This document shows positions 1 to 5,023 of a stretch of DNA of 6,153 nucleotides, piece by piece. The DNA comes from Alphaproteobacteria bacterium (GTDB lineage Bacteria > Pseudomonadota > Alphaproteobacteria > GCA-2731375). A program made the position numbers and the translations under genes. The notes under the pieces are model-generated. The model did no database searches, had not been told where the DNA came from, and worked only from the letters and a program-made list of their open reading frames with translations. Positions within the stretch are counted from its first letter, which is position 1, and every line of letters begins with the position of its first letter. The stretch spans positions 1 through 6,153 of the forward strand of contig JANQKO010000087.1 of assembly GCA_028281075.1 (NCBI GenBank), read 5' to 3'.

Positions 1-354
1 GTGTTCTCCTGGTTCCCCTACGTGCTGGCGCTGGCGGTCATCCTGTTCGCCTTCTCGACCATGCTGTCCTGGTCCTATTACGGCGCCAAGTGCTGGACCT
101 ATCTGTTCGGCGAGAACCGCGTCATGGACCTGGTCTTCAAGCTGATCTTCTGTGTTTTTGTCGTTATCGGCTCGTCGATGAACCTCGGTCCGGTCGTGGA
201 CTTCTCGGACTCCGCCATCTTCGCCATGGCCGTCGCCAACATCGTCGGCCTCTACTTGCTGTTCCCGGTGGTGAAGCGCGAGCTGGATTCCTATTGGGGC
301 CGGCTGAAGAGCGGCGAGATCCGCAAATACGCCACCGACCAGGTCGGCACCTGA
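1..354 (+). CDS. Alanine/glycine:cation symporter (AGCS family), C-terminal part
   Basis: This is the C-terminal 117 residues of an inner-membrane sodium (or proton):amino-acid symporter of the alanine or glycine:cation symporter family. The frame is open from base 1, so the true start lies outside the window and the GTG at base 1 is probably an internal Val codon. Three hydrophobic stretches are visible, at about residues 5-25, 43-60 and 66-92. The first is followed by the motif SWSYYG (about 23-28), typical of the last conserved block of AGCS carriers. The protein ends in a charged, presumably cytoplasmic tail of about 25 residues (KRELDSYW onwards). AGCS proteins usually have around 450-500 residues, so about three quarters is missing. 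The stop is TGA at 352-354, and a GC hairpin follows 13 bp later. The family call is firm; the substrate (alanine, glycine or another small amino acid) cannot be read from this end. Confidence 0.88.
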   Translation: MFSWFPYVLALAVILFAFSTMLSWSYYGAKCWTYLFGENRVMDLVFKLIFCVFVVIGSSMNLGPVVDFSDSAIFAMAVANIVGLYLLFPVVKRELDSYWGRLKSGEIRKYATDQVGT

Positions 355-526
355 CGCGGTCGCGAAGCCGGCGGCCGAGACGGGCCGCCGGCGCCGGTCG
401 CGCGGGCACCGAAACCTGGCGTTGATTTCGCTGGCCGAAAAAGCTTGCCTCCGCCACCCGTCCGGCGATGCTGTCGGGGCGCCGGAACGGTGATCCGCGC
501 GCCGCGCCAACCATGCTGGAGAGACC
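355..526. other. Intergenic region between the symporter and the SelA-like gene
   Basis: These 172 bp hold the GC hairpin at 367-392 and then unassigned sequence. A weak -35-like TTGATT at 423-428 is followed 17 bp later by TTGCCT, which is a poor -10 match, so no promoter is called. A ribosome-binding sequence for the next gene, GGAG at 518-521, lies 5 bp before its ATG. The gap and hairpin suggest that the downstream gene has its own transcription start. Confidence 0.4.
367..392 (+). terminator. Perfect 10-bp GC hairpin after the symporter gene
   Basis: GCCGGCGGCC (367-376) and GGCCGCCGGC (383-392) are exact reverse complements around the 6-base loop GAGACG. The stem starts 13 bp past the symporter stop, where a transcription terminator is expected. 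No T-run follows, so it would be a U-tract-less hairpin, a 3'-end stabiliser, or a Rho-assisted end rather than a classical intrinsic terminator. The 8-bp direct repeat CGGTCGCG lies on both sides (357-364 and 395-402). The structure is seen directly; the role is inferred. Confidence 0.5.
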
Positions 527-1711
527 ATGTCCTCGATTCTGACGGAACTTGGGCTGCAACCGGTGATCAACGCGACCGGACCCTGGACGAAGATGGGCAA
601 TTCGACCCTGAGCGACGGCGTCATCACGGCGATGAACGATGCGGCGCGGGCCTATCTGCCCATCGACGAGCTTCAAGACATCGCCAGCCGGGCCATCGCC
701 GAGGCGACGGGGGCGGAAGCCGGCTACGCCACGCCTGGGGCGTCGGCCGGCCTGACGCTGGCCGTCGCGGCCTGCATCGCCGGCGAGGACCCGGTCCGGA
801 TCAAATCGTTGCCGCACATCGCCGCGCCGCCGCACACGGTGGTGATGTTCCGGCAGCACCGCGGGTATTACGACTTTGCCTTGCGAGCGACCGGCGCGCA
901 TCTGCGGCTGGTCGACGCCTCGGTCGCGGACCCGCTGCAACGGCTTGCCGCGGCCATCGATGACGATGTCGCCTGCGTGTTCTACGACTGCACCGGCCTG
1001 CCCTACAAGGATCATTCCGGCGGGCCGTCGCTCGACCAGGTCGTGCGCGTCGCCCACGAACGCGGGGTCCGGGTGGTGGCGGATGGCTCGATGGCCGTGC
1101 CGCCGGCCGAAAACCTGCGGGCGCTTGTCGCCACGGGCGCCGACGCCGTGGCCTTCACCGCCAGCAAGGCGATGCAGGGACCGGCGGCGAGCGGCTTCGT
1201 CGCCTGCCGCGACGACCTGCTGCGATCCATGGCGTTGCAGCACCAGGATCTCGACGTGCTGGCCGCGACCACCGGCGCCGGCGATCCGCTCAACCGCTAT
1301 ATGGGGTTGGGCCGAAGCCTGAAGGTCGGCAAGGAGCAGATCGCCGGCATGCTTGTCGCCCTCGACGAATACGGCCAGCGTGATCATGCCGGCGACCAGG
1401 CCGCCTGGCGCGGCGCGCTCGAGGTCATCGAGGGCGCGGTGCGGGACATCGACGGCGTATCGCGGCGCTGGCTGATCTCGAACGAGGGGCGCGCGCCCTA
1501 CCTGCTGATCGGCTTCGAGGGCCGGCTCGCCGGCATCAGGGCCGAGGACATCTCGGCCCGGCTGATGGCGGGCGCGCCGCGGGTCTTCATCGCGGCGCAC
1601 CACGACAACACGCTCTGGGTCGGTGCCGAAAGCCTGGACGGCGGCGACGCCGAACGGGTCGCCGGGCGGCTCGGCGAGGTGATGGCCGCGGCGGCCCGCG
1701 CAAGCGGGTGA
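527..1711 (+). CDS. SelA/DgaE-like PLP-dependent enzyme (fold type I)
   Basis: The 394-residue protein belongs to the aspartate-aminotransferase-fold group that includes SelA (selenocysteine synthase) and D-glucosaminate-6-phosphate ammonia-lyase (DgaE). The hallmark N-terminus VINATGPWTKMGNSTLS (residues 13-29) matches the family block VINAsGtlTrlGgs. The cofactor-binding Asp is probably D186 (VVADGS), followed by the family signature PPAENL (192-197). The Schiff-base Lys is most likely K214 in TASKAMQGP, followed by GPAASGF (218-224). GLGRSLKVGKEQIAG (260-274) is another conserved block. The N-terminal tRNA-binding domain of true SelA is absent and the length fits the ammonia-lyase/aldolase-like members, so a role in selenocysteine synthesis is unlikely. 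The expected chemistry is PLP-dependent elimination or C-C cleavage on an amino sugar acid or amino acid; the substrate is unknown. The ATG at 527 is preceded by GGAGAG (518-523). The stop is 10 bp from that of the convergent MOSC gene. Confidence 0.85.
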   Translation: MSSILTELGLQPVINATGPWTKMGNSTLSDGVITAMNDAARAYLPIDELQDIASRAIAEATGAEAGYATPGASAGLTLAVAACIAGEDPVRIKSLPHIAAPPHTVVMFRQHRGYYDFALRATGAHLRLVDASVADPLQRLAAAIDDDVACVFYDCTGLPYKDHSGGPSLDQVVRVAHERGVRVVADGSMAVPPAENLRALVATGADAVAFTASKAMQGPAASGFVACRDDLLRSMALQHQDLDVLAATTGAGDPLNRYMGLGRSLKVGKEQIAGMLVALDEYGQRDHAGDQAAWRGALEVIEGAVRDIDGVSRRWLISNEGRAPYLLIGFEGRLAGIRAEDISARLMAGAPRVFIAAHHDNTLWVGAESLDGGDAERVAGRLGEVMAAAARASG

Positions 1712-1721
1712 GAAGGGCGGG

Positions 1722-2264
1722 TTAGACCGGCGCCAGCGGCGTATGCGGTTCCGGCGGCAGCGTGACGCCGATGGCATCGCCCGGCCGCACGTCGCCGCCC
1801 GTCAGTACGATGCCCATGATCCCGGACTTGCGGATCAGGTTGCCCTCGGCGTCGCGGTCCAGCACGGCCTGCATCAGGCCGGGCCGGAAGTCGTTCAACT
1901 GCCTGCAGGGATTGCGCAGGCCCGTCACCTCGATGATGGCGCTGCCGCCGAGGCGCAGCCTCGCGCCGGTCGGCAGGGCCAGAAGGTCCAGCCCGCGGGT
2001 GGTGACATTCTCGCCCATCTGGCCGGCGGCGACATCGAAGCCGCCGGCCCGCAGCGCGTCGATCAGTTCGCCATGGATCAGGTGCACCTGGCGCAGGTTC
2101 GGCTGGCTCGGGTCCCGCGCCACGCGGGACCGGTGCTTCACGGTCTCGCCCCGATGCGCGTCGCCGGCGACGCCCCGTCCCGCGATCAGCGTGATGCTGT
2201 CGCGCACGGCCTTGCTGAATTCATGCACCGGGCTCGAACTGACGGCGACGACAATGGCCTTCAT
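1722..2264 (-). CDS. MOSC domain-containing protein
   Basis: The 180-residue protein consists almost wholly of a MOSC domain, the beta-barrel fold shared with the C-terminus of molybdenum-cofactor sulfurase and with YiiM/mARC-type enzymes. Seen in order are GRGVAGDAH (residues 29-37), the conserved block GENVTTRGLDL (84-94), GARLRLG (100-106), and GLRNPC (115-120), whose C120 is the conserved Cys thought to bind molybdenum cofactor or carry sulfur. LTGGDVRPGDAI (154-165) is the typical last block. There is no N-terminal beta-barrel domain, ferredoxin domain or signal peptide, so this is a small cytosolic MOSC protein that would need an electron partner encoded elsewhere. The start is well supported: AGGAGG (2278 down to 2273) lies 8 bp before the ATG at 2264. 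It is divergent from the methyltransferase and convergent with the SelA-like gene. Plausible roles are reduction of N-hydroxylated compounds or sulfur/metal transfer; the substrate cannot be read. Confidence 0.88.
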   Translation of the reverse strand: MKAIVVAVSSSPVHEFSKAVRDSITLIAGRGVAGDAHRGETVKHRSRVARDPSQPNLRQVHLIHGELIDALRAGGFDVAAGQMGENVTTRGLDLLALPTGARLRLGGSAIIEVTGLRNPCRQLNDFRPGLMQAVLDRDAEGNLIRKSGIMGIVLTGGDVRPGDAIGVTLPPEPHTPLAPV

Positions 2265-2482
2265 GGTGGCGACCTCCTTGACGGGGACCGAGTTCTAGCA
2301 CGCCGTCCGTCCGCCGGCGCCGCTGTAACGTTAGCGTCCCGCAAGACGTCGTAATGTCGGCCCTTCGTGGGCCTCGCCCGTCCGTTGGGGCCGGTGGACA
2401 ACACGCGCGTTCCGGACTGACGCCGGCGTGCCTGTTGGGGCAGTATGCGGCCCATCGCGATTCGCGTTCTTGGAGGTTGATC
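2265..2482. promoter_or_regulatory. Divergent intergenic region (MOSC / methyltransferase)
   Basis: These 218 bp must contain the promoters of the MOSC gene (leftward) and the methyltransferase (rightward), since the two start codons face away from each other. Visible elements are an 8-bp palindrome TAACGTTA (2326-2333), GACGTCG (2345-2351, the same 7-mer that occurs twice before the PEP mutase-like gene), and a short hairpin GGCCC-TTCGT-GGGCC (2359-2373). I find no convincing -35/-10 pair on either strand. The reading frame is open upstream of the methyltransferase from ATG 2354, but that stretch has no conserved start block or ribosome-binding site and is treated as leader. Confidence 0.5.
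2472..2476 (+). promoter_or_regulatory. Ribosome-binding site deciding the methyltransferase start
   Basis: GGAGG lies 6 bp before the ATG at 2483. The longer in-frame alternative, ATG 2354, would add 43 residues with no resemblance to the family, whereas the protein from 2483 begins close to the family's HYTHGGLL-type N-terminus. Confidence 0.8.
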
Positions 2483-3316
2483 ATGCCGGATGGGCGGGAC
2501 GTGGCGGCGCACTACACCCATGGCGGCCTGCTGGCCGCGATCGAGGCCGGCATCGCCGCGCTGGGCCGGGCGCCGGAGGAGATGTCGGTCGACGACCTCG
2601 GTCCGGTCGACGAGTTCCATATCGGCGGCCGGCAGGCGAGCGAGGACCTGCTGTCCCAGCTCGCGCTGACGGACCGGCATGACGTGCTCGACATCGGCTG
2701 CGGCCTCGGCGGCGGCGCCCGGTTCGTCGCCAGCCGCTACGGCAGCCGCGTCACCGGCATTGACCTGACGGCCGAGTTCGTCGCCGCCGGCAACGCGCTT
2801 TGCGCCTGGGTCGGACTGGCCGACCGGGTGACGCTCGACCATGGCAGTGCCCTCGACCTGCCCTATGCGGAGGACAGCTTCGATGCCGGCTACATGCTGC
2901 ATGTCGGCATGAACATCGCCGACAAGGCCGCGCTGATGGCGGCCGCGCATCGGGTCCTGCGGCCGGGCGGCGTCTTCGCCGTCTACGACATCATGCTGAA
3001 CGGCGCCGGCGACGTGACCTTTCCCATGCCCTGGGCGTCGGACTCCGGGACCAGCGCGCTGGCGCCGCCCGACGACTACAGGCTGGCCCTCGACGCCGCC
3101 GGCTTTGAGATCGTCGCCGAGCGCAATCGCCACGACTTCGCGCTCGATTTCTTCGACCGGCTGCGCGCCCGCCTGGCCGTGACGGCCGGCCCGCCGCCGC
3201 TCGGCCTGCACATCGTCATGGGCGCGGACGCGGCGGCCAAGCTCGGCAACATGATCGACAACGTCGCCGCCGGCCGCATCGCGCCGGTCGAGCTGATCGC
3301 CCGCAAGCCGGGGTGA
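2483..3316 (+). CDS. SAM-dependent class I methyltransferase, sarcosine/dimethylglycine methyltransferase-like
   Basis: The 277-residue cytosolic methyltransferase has a Rossmann-fold SAM-binding core. Motif I is VLDIGCGLGGGARFV (68-82), and the acidic end of strand 2 is TGIDLT (91-96), where D94 should bind the SAM ribose. Next come GSALDLPYAEDSFD (121-134, motifs II/III), HVGMNIADKAAL (140-151) and the post-core RVLRPGGVFAVYD (157-169). The N-terminal block HYTHGGLL...IEAGIAAL (10-27) and PVDEFHIGGR (41-50) are typical of sarcosine/dimethylglycine N-methyltransferase-like proteins, which methylate small amines or amino acids (betaine synthesis). The same fold also serves UbiE-like C-methyltransferases, so the acceptor is inferred only. 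The gene is followed after 89 bp by the PEP mutase-like gene on the same strand and could be co-transcribed with it. A GTG overlaps its stop (3313-3316) but is not the preferred start of the next gene. Confidence 0.85.
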   Translation: MPDGRDVAAHYTHGGLLAAIEAGIAALGRAPEEMSVDDLGPVDEFHIGGRQASEDLLSQLALTDRHDVLDIGCGLGGGARFVASRYGSRVTGIDLTAEFVAAGNALCAWVGLADRVTLDHGSALDLPYAEDSFDAGYMLHVGMNIADKAALMAAAHRVLRPGGVFAVYDIMLNGAGDVTFPMPWASDSGTSALAPPDDYRLALDAAGFEIVAERNRHDFALDFFDRLRARLAVTAGPPPLGLHIVMGADAAAKLGNMIDNVAAGRIAPVELIARKPG

Positions 3317-3365
3317 GCGCCGCCCGGCCCCCGATTCGCCCCACCATCCCCCATCAACGGCAAGG

Positions 3366-3384
3366 GACGTCGCCGCGACGTCGC
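3366..3384. repeat. Double GACGTCGC repeat, direct and inverted, before the PEP mutase-like gene
   Basis: GACGTCGC occurs at 3366-3373 and 3377-3384, a direct repeat with 11-bp period, about one helical turn. Because GACGTC is itself palindromic, GACGTCG (3366-3372) and CGACGTC (3376-3382) also form a perfect 7-bp inverted repeat with a 3-base gap. It lies 50 bp past the methyltransferase stop and 21 bp before ATG 3406. It could be an operator, or a small hairpin ending the upstream transcript, but no T-run follows. A single GACGTCG also lies in the divergent region at 2345-2351. Confidence 0.45.
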
Positions 3385-3405
3385 GCTCGTGGTACGCTGA
3401 ACACC

Positions 3406-4176
3406 ATGACACAAGCCCGCAAGGCGCGCGATTTCGCCGACCTGCACGTACCGGGGACACCCGTCGTGCTCTACAACATCTGGGACGCCGGCGGCGCCAA
3501 GGCCATCGTCGAAGCCGGCGCCAGGGCGGTCGCGACCGGAAGCTGGTCCGTCGCCGCCGCCCATGGCTATCCCGACCGCGAGGCGATCCCGCTGGACCTG
3601 GTGCTGCGGATCGTCGCGCGCATCGCCGAAACCGTGGACGTCCCCGTCACGCTCGACTTCGAGGGCGCCTACGCCGAGGCGCCCGACGACGTTGCCGCCA
3701 ACGCCGCCCGCGTGATCGAGGCCGGCGCCATCGGCATCAACTTCGAGGACCAGGTCGTCGGCGGCGAGGGGCTGCACGGGGTCGACGCCCAGTGCGCGCG
3801 GATCGCCGCCATCCGCCGGGCCGCCGACGCGGCGGCGATCCCGTTCTTCATCAATGCCCGTACGGACCTGTTCCTGAAGCAGCGGGACCGCGCCCGGCAC
3901 GCGGACCTGGTGGCCGAGGCGCGGGCGCGCGGGACGGCCTATGCCGAGGCCGGCGCCAGCGGTTTCTTCGTGCCGGGCCTCGTCGATCCCGAACTGATCG
4001 GCGGCATCTGCCAGGCGGTCAAGCTGCCGGTCAACATCATCATGCTGCCCGGCGCGCCCACCATCGCGGACCTCGCCGGCCTCGGCGTCGCCCGGATCAG
4101 TTACGGGCCGGCGCCCTACGTCGAGGCCATGAAGACGCTGGCGGGCCGTTTCGGCGAGGTCACGGGCGGCGCATGA
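3406..4176 (+). CDS. Isocitrate lyase/PEP mutase family protein
   Basis: The 256-residue TIM-barrel enzyme belongs to the PEP mutase/isocitrate lyase superfamily, which makes or breaks C-C or P-C bonds of 2-oxo acids in a Mg2+-dependent manner. Visible motifs are LYNIWDAGGAKAI (22-34, with D27), ATGSWSVAAAHGYPD (43-57), TLDFEGAY (82-89, matching the metal-site DxDxGY block with E86 in place of the second Asp), INFEDQ (111-116), NARTDLFL (150-157, R152 as the conserved active-site Arg), and the C-terminal PGAPTIADLAGLGVARISYGP (215-235). The KKCGH catalytic motif of true isocitrate and methylisocitrate lyases is missing, so the protein is more likely a carboxyPEP-mutase/oxaloacetate-hydrolase-like member of unknown substrate. 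Start choice: ATG 3406 gives the family N-terminus but has no clear ribosome-binding site. GTG 3313 overlaps the methyltransferase stop but would add 31 Arg/Pro-rich residues unlike the family. Convergent with the CinA-like gene, with 20 bp between stops. Confidence 0.85.
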   Translation: MTQARKARDFADLHVPGTPVVLYNIWDAGGAKAIVEAGARAVATGSWSVAAAHGYPDREAIPLDLVLRIVARIAETVDVPVTLDFEGAYAEAPDDVAANAARVIEAGAIGINFEDQVVGGEGLHGVDAQCARIAAIRRAADAAAIPFFINARTDLFLKQRDRARHADLVAEARARGTAYAEAGASGFFVPGLVDPELIGGICQAVKLPVNIIMLPGAPTIADLAGLGVARISYGPAPYVEAMKTLAGRFGEVTGGA

Positions 4177-4196
4177 CGGCCTGACGGCACGCATGG

Positions 4197-4925
4197 TCAT
4201 AAAGGCATTTCCAGCCGCCGCGCGATCAGGGTCAGGCCGTGCCGGATAGCCAGTTGTATGTTGTAGCGACGGGCATAGTTCCGTGGCGTCAGGCCTTCCC
4301 GCAATGCGAACGTGTACACGTCCGCCGACTCGTCGTACGCGGCAAGTCCAATATGTGCGCGAGGCTCGATTTCACCCCAGCGGATTGCCGCGCCCGTAAT
4401 GGCGATATACAGGCACACGCGCCGTTCCTTGCCGCGCCGCTTTTGCCAGTCGTTCGCCGGTCGGAGCAGCTCGCGGAGTCCGTTCACCATGTCACGCGCG
4501 GTGGCTTCGCTGATGACGCCTTTGTCCGTGGTTTCCGGAACGCCCAACAATGCGTTCTTTACCGACGTGTTGTAGGAGGTAATGCCGCCGGCCAAGACAA
4601 GTCCGGCCCAACGCACCTTACCGAAAGTGCCGGCAAGGTTTCCGCTTGTGAAGCTCTCCGCCACCGCGACGAGACACTTGCGTTCGGCTAGTCGCTTGCC
4701 GATCTGCCAGGCTCTGCGATAGTTGTCGTACTTGAGACCGCATAATGCATCTGGCTGTTCGCCGCAAAATTCAGTCGACGGAACAACTGTTTCTGGATCT
4801 GACTGGCCGAGTTGGAAGGTGGCTAGAAAGTAGCCGGCCATGATCGCGGCCGCAACGAGGACGGTATTGAAGGCCGCGATAGGAAGGAAGTATCTAAAAC
4901 GCCTATTTGTTTTGAATTTCTTCAA
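4197..4925 (-). CDS. Membrane-anchored CinA C-terminal domain (PncC-like amidohydrolase) protein
   Basis: From a TTG at 4925 the protein has 242 residues. Residues 1-12 are basic (KKFKTNRRFR) and about 13-38 form one hydrophobic membrane segment. A linker with two Cys (C54, C62) follows, then a CinA C-terminal domain from about residue 70. Family blocks are VAVAESFTSGNLAG (86-99, matching TAESCTGG with the probable nucleophile S91), LAGGITSYNTSVKNALLGVPE (111-131, with the conserved Y118 and K123) and YIAITGAA (173-180); the usual GPxGG after the last block is lost. CinA-C/PncC enzymes deamidate nicotinamide mononucleotide in the cytosol. Here the N-terminal CinA domain is absent, and by the positive-inside rule the catalytic domain would face the periplasm. 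The start is unclear: no suitable ATG exists, AAGGAGGAG (4955-4947) is well placed for ATT 4940 rather than for TTG 4925, and TTG 4970 is also possible. Base composition is unlike the neighbours, which suggests acquisition. Activity is not assured. Confidence 0.68.
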   Translation of the reverse strand: MKKFKTNRRFRYFLPIAAFNTVLVAAAIMAGYFLATFQLGQSDPETVVPSTEFCGEQPDALCGLKYDNYRRAWQIGKRLAERKCLVAVAESFTSGNLAGTFGKVRWAGLVLAGGITSYNTSVKNALLGVPETTDKGVISEATARDMVNGLRELLRPANDWQKRRGKERRVCLYIAITGAAIRWGEIEPRAHIGLAAYDESADVYTFALREGLTPRNYARRYNIQLAIRHGLTLIARRLEMPL

Positions 4926-5012
4926 TTTCTCAGAAATAATTCCCTTCTCCTCCTTTTTATTATAATGCAATCCATAATTGAAATTGATTCTGGAATAAAG
5001 GAAAAGAAATTC
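4890..5012. other. AT-rich tract with sharp compositional edges
   Basis: G+C is 17 of 60 in 4921-4980 and 24 of 60 in 4861-4920, in a window where most coding sequence is around 70% G+C. Composition returns abruptly to GC-rich at about 5011 (TCCTCGCGG). The tract covers the 5' end and upstream region of the CinA-like gene. It looks like foreign DNA or a highly AT-rich promoter region. No terminal inverted repeat, transposase or clear target duplication was found. Confidence 0.6.
4942..4966 (-). promoter_or_regulatory. Start region of the CinA-like gene: purine-rich Shine-Dalgarno and TATAAT
   Basis: On the minus strand AAGGAGGAGAAGGG (4955-4942) is the strongest ribosome-binding-like sequence in the window. 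The codons 6 and 9 bp past GGAGGAG are two ATT codons (4940 and 4937), and the first conventional start is TTG 4925, too far away at 21 bp. A perfect -10 hexamer TATAAT (4964-4959) lies just upstream, but no -35 is recognisable and it would start transcription inside the ribosome-binding sequence. The core TTATAA is palindromic, so TATAAT is also present on the plus strand (4961-4966). In such AT-rich DNA the hexamer may be chance. Confidence 0.35.
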
Positions 5013-5023
5013 CTCGCGGCTGA

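Noticed and set aside
423..451. Promoter TTGATT - 17 bp - TTGCCT before the SelA-like gene
   Set aside because: The -10 matches the consensus at only two of six positions.
164..1777. Long minus-strand open frame of 537 codons opposite the SelA-like gene
   Set aside because: It is very rich in Arg, Gly and His, has no recognisable domain, and runs antisense to a gene with clear family motifs. Such shadows are expected opposite high-GC coding sequence.
2354..2482. 43-residue N-terminal extension of the methyltransferase
   Set aside because: There is no ribosome-binding site before ATG 2354, while GGAGG lies 6 bp before ATG 2483, where the family N-terminus begins.
2261..3460. 399-codon minus-strand frame opposite the methyltransferase
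   Set aside because: It covers a gene with an intact SAM-binding motif and a good ribosome-binding site; its own composition is Arg/Gly-rich and unlike a protein.
3076..4200. 374-codon minus-strand frame opposite the PEP mutase-like gene
   Set aside because: It is the mirror of conserved coding sequence on the plus strand and has no motif of its own.
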